A stretch of DNA of 64,000 bases from positions 186,001 to 250,000 of the forward strand of contig CADCIH010000001.1 in assembly GCA_902801465.1 (NCBI GenBank), written 5' to 3'. The notes below the pieces were generated by a model, which saw only the letters and a program-made list of their open reading frames with translations, was not told where the DNA came from and ran no database searches. A program made the position numbers and the translations under genes. Shown one piece after another: positions 20,001-27,502 of the stretch (its first letter is position 1; each line of letters opens with the position of its first letter). The DNA comes from an uncultured Bacteroidia bacterium (lineage in GTDB: Bacteria; Bacteroidota; Bacteroidia; Bacteroidales; F082).

Positions 20001-20480
20001 GGGGAATTGGTACATTCCATTGTCAGTGCAAAACGGGTCGGCATTGGCGCACATATTGTTTTGTCTCCATTGAATGTAAATATCCGTCATCAACGATTGC
20101 ATCAGGTCTTTGGGAAGAAGCGACTTGTAGGCAAATGCGGTTTCCGAAGCCTGTTCCTTGTTCATCTTTCGGAATGCTAAGGCATTTTGCTCTTTGAATT
20201 CGGCAAAAGCGGATGTGAGGTCTTGATCACCATTAGCAGCGCTGATAACGAAGAGGCCATCTTCTTTGCCGTTTTCCGCACTGAAACGTCCGTCATTTAC
20301 CAGATTATAGAGAAAATAAACTCGTTCGTCATAATTGGCTATTTCGGTAATGTCGAAACTGATAGTCAATTCGTTGTTCGAAAAGGCAGGCTGCTGTGCC
20401 TGTTGTTTCAACGGCATTGCCAGTAAAATCAGGCCGATCGCCAAGGCTTTGAAGAAAAGGTTTTTCATGCTTTTTCCCAT
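17070..20480 (-). CDS. Large secreted PKD/adhesin-repeat protein with T9SS type A sorting domain
   Basis: 1136 aa. The signal peptide is best read from the internal Met5 (MKNLFFKALAIGLILLAMPL), so the true start may be 20468. After an unrecognised N-terminal domain comes a Cys-rich jelly-roll-like segment (about 170-280), an Ig-like domain, a PKD domain with YQWNFGDG near 397, two more Ig-like domains, then a run of roughly 60-75-residue repeats with a recurring ICPG..Y.FHG...GCDS pattern (about 640-990). A terminal CTD (DIFPNPNDGTMTLSF...LSNGVYFFQF) closes it. The Cys pairs suggest disulphides outside the cell. It is the first gene of the cluster leading to the C25 protease. Predicted surface adhesin; the ligand is unknown. 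Confidence 0.85.
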   Translation of the reverse strand: MGKSMKNLFFKALAIGLILLAMPLKQQAQQPAFSNNELTISFDITEIANYDERVYFLYNLVNDGRFSAENGKEDGLFVISAANGDQDLTSAFAEFKEQNALAFRKMNKEQASETAFAYKSLLPKDLMQSLMTDIYIQWRQNNMCANADPFCTDNGMYQFPAGVNAGSGESGPNYDCLHSTPNPAWYYMRIANPGAMTIHMYSTPSHDIDFCCWGPFDDPVSPCPYGLTTPKVVSCSYSLASTENCQIPSSAQTGQYYILVITNYSNAACNISFSKTAGSGTTDCSILPPLVENGGPYCVGETITLTGNAQSGATYNWSGPGGWTATGQTVTRPNCTMAMSGQYTCTIHVGNQSNSATTNVQVNAQAIANFNYTTVCQGSPTQFTSTSTTNPSGQQIRSYQWNFGDGQTGTGQNVSHTYANPGSYPVTLTVSTGGSCTAQKTQNVNVYAVPTANAGEDQTVIYDGVAQLHGAAGQPGTFNYHWEPANKVVNPNAQNTATVPLQQSTTFTLTVTHPEGGCSSTDQVSVLVEGSNMTATASASPNSICQGESSQLNAQAVGGNANAYSYSWSPTIGLSDPNIANPMATPATTTTYTCHVSDGLSSQDVQTTVTVHQPEFEEMEQWICPGESFTFYGEDYSDEGDYPYYTTTAQGCEKVITLHLHHYEDYPYAHTTTEYICPGTSYNFHGHYYNTAGTYHENLHTVHGCDSIVWLELHVYQPNDTIIVDPTICTSQTYNFHGVEYNQDGDVAYFDTIDSHGCLLVEKLELSVGPYQMPPKEEPRICVPYDETPYYYWDKTGLTYTEDTQDEIILPDPQGGCDIKYRLNLKFHQEFYQSDTVTVCDAYQWPVVPGSNYTSTDHHIVKTFPGTGGTGFDCDSTYVLNLTVNKSNNSEVTILNQCDQYVWNFGWNDEAYTLTEPGDYPKVIPTYQGCDSTVVMHLQLDYTPDFERVEGNPWVVGGSEFQYTIERYWIETHPQSTHETEWGLYYPNGEPFNKWDLVPYDNGDKCQLYIYTFERDSIELRAHTRSSGLCECGEFTHSKWIHCGYFDISENTSLCEADIFPNPNDGTMTLSFDNMMGYVDVKVYNITGTLVDQFNLFNGYGHQTHEYQSSHLSNGVYFFQFSSNEGKLTKKVVIFD

Positions 20481-20497
20481 TTTATGATTATAAACGC

Positions 20498-20505
20498 CAA
20501 ATATA
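20498..20505 (-). promoter_or_regulatory. -7 promoter box for the PKD/C25 protease cluster
   Basis: The minus strand reads TATATTTG (TAnnTTTG), 17 nt before the ATG at 20480 and 29 nt before the ATG at 20468. Confidence 0.55.
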
Positions 20506-20563
20506 CGAAAAAAAATGAAACTGAGCGTTATTTTTTTAATGCGGTTGACTTTTTTGTTAAAAA

Positions 20564-20594
20564 AAAGAGGTTGACTGAACCAGTCAACCTCTTT
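20564..20594 (-). terminator. Intrinsic terminator of the rnf operon
   Basis: A perfect 13-bp stem (20564-20576 with 20582-20594) with a 5-nt loop is followed on the minus strand by a run of eight or more T. It lies 20 nt past the rnfA stop. Confidence 0.9.
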
Positions 20595-20613
20595 TCCGTT
20601 TTCCGTTATCCGT

Positions 20614-21216
20614 TTAAACGATTCCCGTAAATCCCATGAACGCCAAGGCCAAGATGCCTGCGGTGATGAGGGCGATGGGGGTGCCTTTCATTCCCTTTGG
20701 GGGTTCCATGAGGTCGATGTGCTCACGGATGCCGGCGAAGATGACGAGGGCAAGGGCGAAGCCGAGGGCGATGCCGACGGCATAGACGACCGACTCGCCG
20801 AGGCTCAGCATGTGGGCCACGCCACCGTAGTTGAATTCCTTGGTGACCACGGTCAACGAGACGCCGAGGACGGCGCAGTTGGTGGTGATCAGGGGCAGGA
20901 ACACGCCAAGGGCGGTATAGAGCGAGGGACTGATCTTCTTCAGGATGATCTCCACCATCTGAACGAGGGCGGCGATGATCAGGATGAAGGCGATGGTCTG
21001 CATGAACTTATCCAAGCCCAACGGGATGAGAAGGTATTGGTTCACAAGCCAAGTCACCAAGGTGGCGAGTGTCAGCACGAAGATGACGGCGGCGCCCATA
21101 CCCAAAGCGGTGGAAGTCTTCTTTGAGGTGCCCAAGAAGGGGCAGATGCCCAGGAACTGGGAGAAGATCACGTTGTTGACCAGGATGGTCGAGAGGATGA
21201 TGATGAGGTATTTCAT
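20614..21216 (-). CDS. rnfA: Ion-translocating oxidoreductase complex subunit RnfA
   Basis: 200-aa integral membrane subunit of the Rnf complex, which couples electron flow between ferredoxin and NAD to Na+ or H+ movement. It has six hydrophobic segments and the RnfA hallmarks: NNVIFSQFLGICPFLG near the start, TLATLVTW, and the family motif LGVFLPLITTNCAVLGVSL with the conserved Cys of the membrane iron-sulfur site. Last gene of the operon, 3 nt after rnfE, and followed by a terminator. Confidence 0.95.
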   Translation of the reverse strand: MKYLIIILSTILVNNVIFSQFLGICPFLGTSKKTSTALGMGAAVIFVLTLATLVTWLVNQYLLIPLGLDKFMQTIAFILIIAALVQMVEIILKKISPSLYTALGVFLPLITTNCAVLGVSLTVVTKEFNYGGVAHMLSLGESVVYAVGIALGFALALVIFAGIREHIDLMEPPKGMKGTPIALITAGILALAFMGFTGIV

Positions 21217-21219
21217 GGC

Positions 21220-21810
21220 TTAGTGACTTTCTTTTTTGAATTGGTTGACGATAGCGATGAGGAATCCGAGGCAGATGAAAGCGCCTGGAGGCAGAATGAA
21301 GACCAGGATGTTGGCGGTCTCAGGCAGGAGGCGCAGTCCGAAGATGCTGCCGCTACCGAGGAGCTCACGGATGCAGCCCAGCACGGTGAGGGCGAGGGTG
21401 AATCCCAGGCCCATGCCGGCGCCATCGAGGATGGAGGGCCACACGGGGTTCTTCGAGGCGAAGGCCTCGGCGCGACCCAGCACGATGCAGTTCACCACGA
21501 TGAGGGGGATGAAGAGTCCGAGGGTCTCGTAAATATCCGGCACGTAGGCCTGCATCACCAGTTGTACGATGGTCACGAACGAGGCGATGACGACGATGAA
21601 GCAGGGGATGCGCACCTTGTCGGGGATGAAGTTCTTAAGCAGTGAGATCACCAGGTTCGACATGATGAGGACGAAGGTGGTGGCCAGGCCCATCGACATG
21701 CCGTTGATGGCGCTGGTGGTTGTTGCCAGGGTGGGGCAGCAGCCGAGCAGAAGCACCAGTATTGGGTTCTCTTTGATGAGGCCTTTGGTGAAGGTTTTCA
21801 GGTTACTCAT
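21220..21810 (-). CDS. rnfE: Ion-translocating oxidoreductase complex subunit RnfE
   Basis: 196-aa membrane subunit of Rnf, homologous to RnfA and NqrD. Seen: the start LKTFTKGLIKENPILVLLLG, the CPTLATTTSAINGMSMG motif, and the duplicated family motif LGLFIPLIVVNCIVLGRAEA with the conserved Cys. It overlaps the end of rnfG by 8 nt and is followed by rnfA after 3 nt. The two NC-containing half-motifs of RnfA and RnfE together hold a cluster in the membrane interior in solved complexes. Confidence 0.95.
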   Translation of the reverse strand: MSNLKTFTKGLIKENPILVLLLGCCPTLATTTSAINGMSMGLATTFVLIMSNLVISLLKNFIPDKVRIPCFIVVIASFVTIVQLVMQAYVPDIYETLGLFIPLIVVNCIVLGRAEAFASKNPVWPSILDGAGMGLGFTLALTVLGCIRELLGSGSIFGLRLLPETANILVFILPPGAFICLGFLIAIVNQFKKESH

Positions 21811-22390
21811 TGTTTTGTCCTCCTTTCATGAATTTAGCTTTGTTGGCTTCGAAGCTGTCGCAGGCCAGCTTGACGGCGCCGGTGAAGGCACGTGAGCTGA
21901 TGGTAGCTGCGGTGATGGCATCCACGTCGCCTCCGTCTTTTTTGACAGACAGGTTGTAGGATGCGGGGTTCTTGCCGTTGAACTGGTCTTTGAACTTGGG
22001 TTGCACCATGTTGGCGCCCAGGCCTGGGGTCTCGCTTTGGGAGAGCACCGAGATGGCGTTGATGGTGCCATCGGCGAGGATGCCGACCATCAGTTCGATA
22101 CGTCCGTTGAAGCCGGAGTTCGAGTAAGTCTTGATGGCGGCTCCTATGAGGTTGTCGTTGGCATCGTAGGCGAGGTTGTAGAACAGGTCGCCCACGGTAG
22201 CGGTGTCGAGACGGGTGTTTTCGTCGGTGCCAAGCACATCGGCGATGGCTTGAGCGTTCTTCTTGGCATCCACTTCGGCGATGGTGTCCTTGGTCATGCC
22301 GTAAACCAGGCCGAGCAGTCCGCCCGAGATCGCCGTGATGACGAAGAGGGCGACGAGCATATTGATGAGTGATGATTTTTTCTTAGCCAT
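21803..22390 (-). CDS. rnfG: Ion-translocating oxidoreductase complex subunit RnfG
   Basis: 195-aa periplasmic flavoprotein subunit with one N-terminal membrane anchor (LINMLVALFVITAISGGLLGLVYG). The C-terminal segment DAITAATISSRAF fits the FMN-binding domain motif, in which a Thr carries covalent FMN attached by ApbE. SETPGLGANM is also typical of RnfG/NqrC. It starts 5 nt after the rnfD stop and overlaps rnfE. Confidence 0.95.
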   Translation of the reverse strand: MAKKKSSLINMLVALFVITAISGGLLGLVYGMTKDTIAEVDAKKNAQAIADVLGTDENTRLDTATVGDLFYNLAYDANDNLIGAAIKTYSNSGFNGRIELMVGILADGTINAISVLSQSETPGLGANMVQPKFKDQFNGKNPASYNLSVKKDGGDVDAITAATISSRAFTGAVKLACDSFEANKAKFMKGGQNNE

Positions 22391-22395
22391 GGCAT

Positions 22396-23391
22396 TTACT
22401 TTTTAGCGGGTTTGACGACACCGAAGACGGTGGGTTTGCATAGCTTGTTGATGAGCGGTGTGAAGGCGTTCATGATGAGGATGGCGAACGACACGCCTTC
22501 GGGGTAGGCGCCCCACAGGCGGATCACCACGGTTATCAAGCCCACGCCTACGCCGAAAATGATGCGGCCTGTGGTGGTCATCGGGGTAGTCACCATGTCG
22601 GTGGCCATGAAGAAGGCGCCGAGGAGGAGACCGCCATAGACGAGGTGGTACCAAGGTGCGATGTACTGTGCCGGGTTGACGAGGTAGAAGATGCCCGTGA
22701 ACACGAACACGGTGAGCAGGATGGTGAGCGGGGTGGTGATGTCGATGACTTTGCGGGCGATGAGGTAGATGCCTCCGATGAGGAGTGCGATGGCGCAGAC
22801 TTCACCAAAGGCGCCGCCGCGGTTGCCCAGCACCATGTCGAGGAATTGCATGTCGCCCATCTCGGCCAGGGTGCCGGCTCCCGATTCCTTGAGGATGCCC
22901 AGGGGGGTAGGTCCTGTGATGGCGTCGGCGAAGAAGCCTTTTTGGAAGATGGGTTGCACTTGTGGCCATGTGGTCATCGCTGTCGGGAACGACACGAGCA
23001 TGAACACGCGGCCTACCAATGCGGGGTTGAAGGGGTTCTTGCCCAGGCCGCCGAAGGCCATCTTGCCGATGCCGATGGCGACCATGCTGCCGACAACAGC
23101 CATCCATAAGGGTAGGTTGGCAGGCACGTTGAAAGCAAGGAGCAGACCCGTCAAGGCTGCTGAGCCATCGTTGATGGTCATGGAGCCTTTAAGGAGGAAA
23201 GTCTGGATGAGCCACTCTGTGAGCATACAGGTGATGACCGTCACGATGGTCAGTCTAAGCGCATACCATCCGAAATAATAGAGTGCCACAAGCAGAGCGG
23301 GGATCAAGGCGAGGATCACGCGGTACATGATTTTCTGCGTGTTCTCGGTTGAGTGCACATGCGGTGAACCTGATATTGTGAAGTTATTCAT
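22396..23391 (-). CDS. rnfD: Ion-translocating oxidoreductase complex subunit RnfD
   Basis: 331-aa polytopic membrane flavoprotein. The N-terminal SGSPHVHSTENTQKIMYRVILALIP is characteristic of RnfD, and DAITGPTPLG is the covalent FMN (Thr) attachment region. About ten hydrophobic segments, with GKMAFGGLGKNPFNPALVGRVF and ATDMVTTPMT as further family motifs. It starts 31 nt after rnfC; that gap contains a heptanucleotide repeat array. Confidence 0.95.
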   Translation of the reverse strand: MNNFTISGSPHVHSTENTQKIMYRVILALIPALLVALYYFGWYALRLTIVTVITCMLTEWLIQTFLLKGSMTINDGSAALTGLLLAFNVPANLPLWMAVVGSMVAIGIGKMAFGGLGKNPFNPALVGRVFMLVSFPTAMTTWPQVQPIFQKGFFADAITGPTPLGILKESGAGTLAEMGDMQFLDMVLGNRGGAFGEVCAIALLIGGIYLIARKVIDITTPLTILLTVFVFTGIFYLVNPAQYIAPWYHLVYGGLLLGAFFMATDMVTTPMTTTGRIIFGVGVGLITVVIRLWGAYPEGVSFAILIMNAFTPLINKLCKPTVFGVVKPAKK

Positions 23392-23398
23392 AAACTAT

Positions 23399-23428
23399 TA
23401 TCTTTAATCTCTAATCTTTTATCTATTT
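23399..23428. repeat. Imperfect 7-nt tandem array spanning the rnfC stop
   Basis: Minus-strand units ATAAAAG, ATTAGAG, ATTAAAG and ATAATAG follow the TAG stop of rnfC (23423-23425) and fill the space to rnfD. Confidence 0.7.
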
Positions 23429-24778
23429 CTGGTTTCTTGCCTTAATGATCGCCCCTGTCTTGGCTTTGCCGTAACGGATGTAGTCGAGCAGCGGGATGTT
23501 GGCTGGGCAGGTGTATTCGCAGGAGCCGCATTCGATGCAGTCCATGATATGGTTCTTCTCTGTCTCGTCGAACTCGTTGAGTTTGGCGACTTTATGGAGC
23601 AGGAAGGGCTGCAGTCCCATGGGGCATGCTTTGGCGCAGCGGCCGCAGCGGATGCAGTTGGTCTTGCGACGGTCTTGAGCCTCGTGGCTCGTCATCAGCA
23701 GGATGCCCGAGGTGCCTTTCATGGTGGGGAAGCTGGTCACGGAGACCGACTTGCCCATCATGGGGCCGCCGTTGATGACATCGGTGATGTCCTCAGGCAT
23801 GCCGCCCGCGGCCTCGATGAGGAGGTCGGCAGGCACGCCGAAGCGGCAGCGGAAGTTCGAAGGCTTCTTGACGGACTTGCCGGTGACGGTGAGGATGCGC
23901 TCGATCAAAGGCTTGTTTTTCTGGACCGCTTCGTAGATGGCGAAGGTAGAAGCCACGTTGGTCACCACGCAACCAGTATCGATAGGCAGTTTCCCTGAGG
24001 GTACCTCACGTCCGGTGATGGCTTTGATGATCTGTTTCTCGCCGCCTTGTGGGTATTTGGTCTTGAGGGGTTGCACCTCGATGCCTTTGTAGAGGTCGGG
24101 GTTTTCATTGATGGTCTTGTCGAGCAGCTCGATGGCTTTCATTTTGTTGGTCTCGATGCCGATGATGCCTTTTTCGGTGCCGACGCCTTTCATGGCGATT
24201 TTCACGCCCATGAGGAACTCTTTGGTCTTTTCAAGGAGCAGACGGTAGTCGCAGGTGAGGTAAGGCTCGCATTCGGCGGCGTTGACGATGAGGTATTCGG
24301 CTTTTTTGCCTTCGGGCACCATCATTTTGATGTGGGTGGGGAAGGTGGCGCCGCCCATGCCGACGATGCCGCATTCTTTCACTTTGTCGACGATGGCTTT
24401 GCCGTCGAGTTTGATATCGGTGATCAGTTCGTCGGTGACGATGATGCCTGGGGCCCATTCGTCTTGTTCCTCACGGTCGATGAACACGGCGGGTTTGTAG
24501 TATCCGGTGTGGTCCATCACCACGTCGATTTTGGCGACGGTGCCGGTGGCGGGGGAGTGGACGTTGGCGGAGACGAAGCCTTTGGCGGTGCCGATGAGTT
24601 GTCCCGTCAGCACGCGGTCGCCTTTGTTGACGATGCATTCAGCCGGTGCGCCGAGGCATTGTCCAAGGGGGACGATGATTTGCTTGGGCATCGGGAAGTC
24701 TTGTATGGGCTGGTCGGCCGAGATTTTGTTTTCCTCGGGATGGACGCCGCCCCTTTTAAAGGTCTTTATGGGATTCAT
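23423..24778 (-). CDS. rnfC: Ion-translocating oxidoreductase complex subunit RnfC
   Basis: 451-aa peripheral subunit that passes electrons between NADH and RnfB. Seen: the N-terminal FKRGGVHPEENK motif, the Rossmann-like nucleotide/FMN region (GIVGMGGATFPTHIK; INAAECEPYLTCDYRL), and two [4Fe-4S] motifs near the C-terminus, CIRCGRCAKACP and CIECGSCEYTCP. The length is that of the compact RnfC without the long alanine-rich tail of gammaproteobacteria. Its ATG overlaps the rnfB stop by 4 nt. Confidence 0.96.
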   Translation of the reverse strand: MNPIKTFKRGGVHPEENKISADQPIQDFPMPKQIIVPLGQCLGAPAECIVNKGDRVLTGQLIGTAKGFVSANVHSPATGTVAKIDVVMDHTGYYKPAVFIDREEQDEWAPGIIVTDELITDIKLDGKAIVDKVKECGIVGMGGATFPTHIKMMVPEGKKAEYLIVNAAECEPYLTCDYRLLLEKTKEFLMGVKIAMKGVGTEKGIIGIETNKMKAIELLDKTINENPDLYKGIEVQPLKTKYPQGGEKQIIKAITGREVPSGKLPIDTGCVVTNVASTFAIYEAVQKNKPLIERILTVTGKSVKKPSNFRCRFGVPADLLIEAAGGMPEDITDVINGGPMMGKSVSVTSFPTMKGTSGILLMTSHEAQDRRKTNCIRCGRCAKACPMGLQPFLLHKVAKLNEFDETEKNHIMDCIECGSCEYTCPANIPLLDYIRYGKAKTGAIIKARNQK

Positions 24779-25674
24779 GCGTTAACGGGTTTTTCGAGTT
24801 CAACTTTCTGGGCTTCCGGGGTTTCGGCAGGCTGTTCTTCTTTAGGCTTGCGTGGCGGGAAGTTGACGGCGTGGATGGTGCCGCGGGGGCATGCCTCAGC
24901 GCACTTGCCGCAGGCTTTACACTTGGCCGGGTCGATGTAGGCCAGGTTGCCGTGCATCTCGATGGCGTCGAAGGGGCAGGTCTTGAGGCACTTTTGGCAA
25001 CCGATGCAGCCGGCGGAGCAGTTCTTGACGACGAGGGCGCCCTTGTCGGTGTTGGAGCAGCAGACATAGACGCGGCGGTCTTTCTTGCCACGGGGACGGA
25101 TCTCGATGATGTTGCGGGGACATGTCTTGGCGCACACGCCGCAGCCCACGCACTTGTCGGGATCGACAACCGGGAGACCGGTCTCCTTGTCGATGTGCAA
25201 AGCACCGAAGTTACACTTCTTCACGCAGTCGCCAAGACCCATGCAGCCTTTCGAGCAGCCGCCCTTGCCGGCGTAGAGGGTGCTGGCGAAAGCGCAGATG
25301 TCAGCGCCTTCATAATGCACCTTGGCGGGTGAGTTTTGACAGCTTCCGTTGCAGCGCACCACAGCGATCTTGGGTTCGAAGGTCCCGGCGGTGAGTCCCA
25401 GTACGGCGGCCACCTTGTTCATGTCGGTGCCAGGGCAGGCCAGACCGTCGATGTTGCCTTTTTCAGCGGCTTGTTTCACACAAGCCTCTGCCAAGGCACG
25501 GCATCCGGCAAAGCCGCAACCGCCGCAGTTGGCGCCTGGCAGACAGGCCTCAGCCTCGTCGATGAGGGGATTCTCCTCAACCTTGAACTTCTGGGCGACG
25601 AAATACAGGATCACCGCCAACACAGCGCCAAGGACGCCGAGGACCAGTAATGAAATAAGTAAAGTGTTACTCAT
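24775..25674 (-). CDS. rnfB: Ion-translocating oxidoreductase complex subunit RnfB
   Basis: 299-aa ferredoxin-like entry subunit for electrons. It has an N-terminal membrane helix (LLISLLVLGVLGAVLAVILYF), then the CLPGANCGGCGFAGC cluster domain. Further Cys-rich ferredoxin-type modules follow, including CVGCGVCAKTCP, CIGCQKCLKTCP and CKACGKCAEACP, plus an additional Cys-rich stretch near CSKGCMGLGDC. A charged Pro/Glu-rich tail ends the protein. It is the first gene of the rnfBCDGEA order usual in Bacteroides and has its own -7 box in the gap after rseC. Confidence 0.96.
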   Translation of the reverse strand: MSNTLLISLLVLGVLGAVLAVILYFVAQKFKVEENPLIDEAEACLPGANCGGCGFAGCRALAEACVKQAAEKGNIDGLACPGTDMNKVAAVLGLTAGTFEPKIAVVRCNGSCQNSPAKVHYEGADICAFASTLYAGKGGCSKGCMGLGDCVKKCNFGALHIDKETGLPVVDPDKCVGCGVCAKTCPRNIIEIRPRGKKDRRVYVCCSNTDKGALVVKNCSAGCIGCQKCLKTCPFDAIEMHGNLAYIDPAKCKACGKCAEACPRGTIHAVNFPPRKPKEEQPAETPEAQKVELEKPVNA

Positions 25675-25714
25675 TAGTAAAGGATTTTATGTTTGTTTTC
25701 AATTTTGCAACTTG

Positions 25715-25722
25715 CAAAAATA
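25715..25722 (-). promoter_or_regulatory. -7 promoter box for rnfBCDGEA
   Basis: The minus strand reads TATTTTTG, 40 nt upstream of the rnfB ATG and just beyond the rseC stop, so rnf transcription need not depend on the rseC promoter. Confidence 0.55.
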
Positions 25723-25727
25723 AGAAT

Positions 25728-26141
25728 TTATTCAATACGATATTCAAAACGGCGCTTCAATTTGTCACGTTGAAAATAAAGTATTGTGTAATAAGGAACT
25801 AGTGCGACGATGCTGATGAGTGCCGACCATCCCTCGCCCAAACCGAGGCCGAGGCAGACGAACAAAACCGCCAACAAAAGGACGATGGGGATGAGATAGG
25901 CCAACACAGCGGCCTTGTTGCCCTGGTTGATGGCCATAATGACATTGACCTTCTGTAACAGATGGTACTCCTGTCCTTTGGGTCTGGGCACGGTGAGGAT
26001 CTTCTCGGCTTGTTCGCCCATGCCGCAGGCGCTTTTGGCGTGACAGGCGGCGCAAGCACTTTGCGCTATTATCTTAATCTCCAAATCAGTGTCGGAAATC
26101 TTGGTGATCACTCCCTCGTGGGAGATGGTTTCTTCTGCCAT
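25728..26141 (-). CDS. rseC: SoxR-reducing system/RseC family protein
   Basis: 137-aa inner-membrane protein of the RseC/MucC family, which accompanies rnf genes and is linked in E. coli to re-reduction of SoxR. An N-terminal soluble domain carries the Cys motif CAACHAKSACGMG; two membrane helices follow (AVLAYLIPIVLLLAVLFVCLG and ALISIVALVPYYTILYF). I chose the ATG at 26141 (MAEETISHEG) rather than the longer frame from 26192 because the -7 box TAACTTTG lies between the two. It precedes rnfB by 53 nt, the usual Bacteroides arrangement. Confidence 0.9.
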   Translation of the reverse strand: MAEETISHEGVITKISDTDLEIKIIAQSACAACHAKSACGMGEQAEKILTVPRPKGQEYHLLQKVNVIMAINQGNKAAVLAYLIPIVLLLAVLFVCLGLGLGEGWSALISIVALVPYYTILYFQRDKLKRRFEYRIE

Positions 26142-26159
26142 AGCTTGTTTTTTTGCTTG

Positions 26160-26167
26160 CAAAGTTA
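26160..26167 (-). promoter_or_regulatory. -7 promoter box for rseC
   Basis: The minus strand reads TAACTTTG, 18 nt from the ATG at 26141, with a TTG about 17 nt upstream that could act as the -33 element. It is divergent from, and within 10 nt of, the yihY box. Confidence 0.65.
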
Positions 26168-26176
26168 GTTTTTTTT

Positions 26177-26184
26177 TAATTTTG
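26177..26184 (+). promoter_or_regulatory. -7 promoter box for the yihY-flippase operon
   Basis: TAATTTTG, 22 nt before the ATG at 26207. The rseC and yihY promoters are back to back and must share polymerase-contact DNA. Confidence 0.6.
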
Positions 26185-26206
26185 CAAGTCATATCAAAAT
26201 AGGTTT

Positions 26207-27496
26207 ATGTGGGTCAAAAGAAAATACGATGCGCTGCGCGAGTGGTACCACAAGGAGGACAACTTCTTGAAGGTGGTGCGTTTCCCGGGAACGAGACTGC
26301 CTTTGCTTGACGTGGTCACCGACTTCATCAAGCTCTTCACCAAGGGCCGTACCATCGACCGGGCGGCAGGCGTGGCGTTCAACTTCTTTGTGGCGTTGTT
26401 CCCGCTGCTGCTATTCTTCTTCACGCTGATCCCCTACATCCCCATACCTCATCTCTATGAACGGGTGATGATGCTTATCAAGGACTTCCTGATTCCTTCG
26501 GGAACGCTTGATTTTGTGACGGATACCATCGACGGCATCATGAACCAGCCGCACGAGGGACTGCTTTCCATCAGTATCTTGCTCTGTGTGGTCTTCGGAT
26601 CCAGCGGCATCGTGGCCTTCTTCAACGGGTTCCGAAATGTATATGCCAACTATGTGTCCGATAAGGGTTTGACCCTGAAAGGTTGGATCATACAACGCAT
26701 ATTCGCCATCCTCATGCTGATTATCATAGGTGCGTTGATCATGCTGTCCATTCTGCTGATTTCCCTGGGTGGCATGGCCTTGAAGTTGCTGGCTACTAAC
26801 GAAATCATCACCGAAGGTAAGTTTTTGTTCTACCTCTTCAGCGTATTGCGATGGATCGTGGCAATCTTCGCGTTGTGTTTCGGCATCGCCATCCTATATT
26901 ATTTCGGCAACGTGCGTTTCAACGAGCATTACCGTAAACAGCTGAAACGCCCCAGACGCAACGGGAAAAAGTACCGTGAGTTTGTCATCTTCAGCCCTGG
27001 TACCATTCTGGCGACAACCTTATTTGTGGTAGGTACTATTGGATTCAATACTTATATATCTAATTTTTCACGATACAATGCTTTGTATGGGTCCATCGGT
27101 ACATTAATTATACTTCTGTTGTGGATATGGATTGTGGCCATCTTGATTTTGACGGGTAACGACCTGAATTCTGGTATCCGGCGGAAGGTCGACAAGCTGA
27201 GTGTTTCGGAGGACAACACCCGTAAGAAGCAGATTGTGATTGATTATCTGCGGAAGTCGATACAGAGCCAGGAGCAGGCCATAGAGCATCGTACCCGGAG
27301 GATTGAAAGTCTTAGGAAGGATGTCCAGGAGAAGGAGATGCTGATCCACGACCTGGAGGAGGAGATCAAAGACAGTGAGCTGATTATCAGCGCTTATCAA
27401 GGCTTCTTGAAGCAGGAGATGCGTGCTGCCGACCAGCAGAGTTTGGAGGCTGATTCGATGAGGGGAGTGATTGCGTCCGAAAAGATATCAGAATAG
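26207..27496 (+). CDS. YihY/virulence factor BrkB family inner membrane protein
   Basis: 429-aa polytopic membrane protein. The BrkB domain (about 40-320) shows the family motif RAAGVAFNFFVALFPLLLFF and about six membrane segments, with the later conserved FSPGTILATTLF and YGSIGTLIILLLWIW. A C-terminal cytoplasmic extension of about 95 residues is strongly predicted to be coiled coil (QSQEQAIEHRTRRIESLRKD; EEEIKDSELIIS). The function of the family is not settled; it is not an RNase BN despite older naming. It is followed after 6 nt by the flippase gene, so they are probably one operon. Confidence 0.88.
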   Translation: MWVKRKYDALREWYHKEDNFLKVVRFPGTRLPLLDVVTDFIKLFTKGRTIDRAAGVAFNFFVALFPLLLFFFTLIPYIPIPHLYERVMMLIKDFLIPSGTLDFVTDTIDGIMNQPHEGLLSISILLCVVFGSSGIVAFFNGFRNVYANYVSDKGLTLKGWIIQRIFAILMLIIIGALIMLSILLISLGGMALKLLATNEIITEGKFLFYLFSVLRWIVAIFALCFGIAILYYFGNVRFNEHYRKQLKRPRRNGKKYREFVIFSPGTILATTLFVVGTIGFNTYISNFSRYNALYGSIGTLIILLLWIWIVAILILTGNDLNSGIRRKVDKLSVSEDNTRKKQIVIDYLRKSIQSQEQAIEHRTRRIESLRKDVQEKEMLIHDLEEEIKDSELIISAYQGFLKQEMRAADQQSLEADSMRGVIASEKISE

Positions 27497-27502
27497 TTTG
27501 TC

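Noticed and set aside
24047..24940. Plus-strand open frame of 297 codons opposite rnfC
   Set aside because: Gly/Phe/Val/Asp-rich translation typical of the complement of a high-GC gene; rnfC is certain.
26142..26192. Upstream extension of rseC to an earlier start at 26192
   Set aside because: The -7 box TAACTTTG lies inside the extension, and the conserved protein begins at MAEET.
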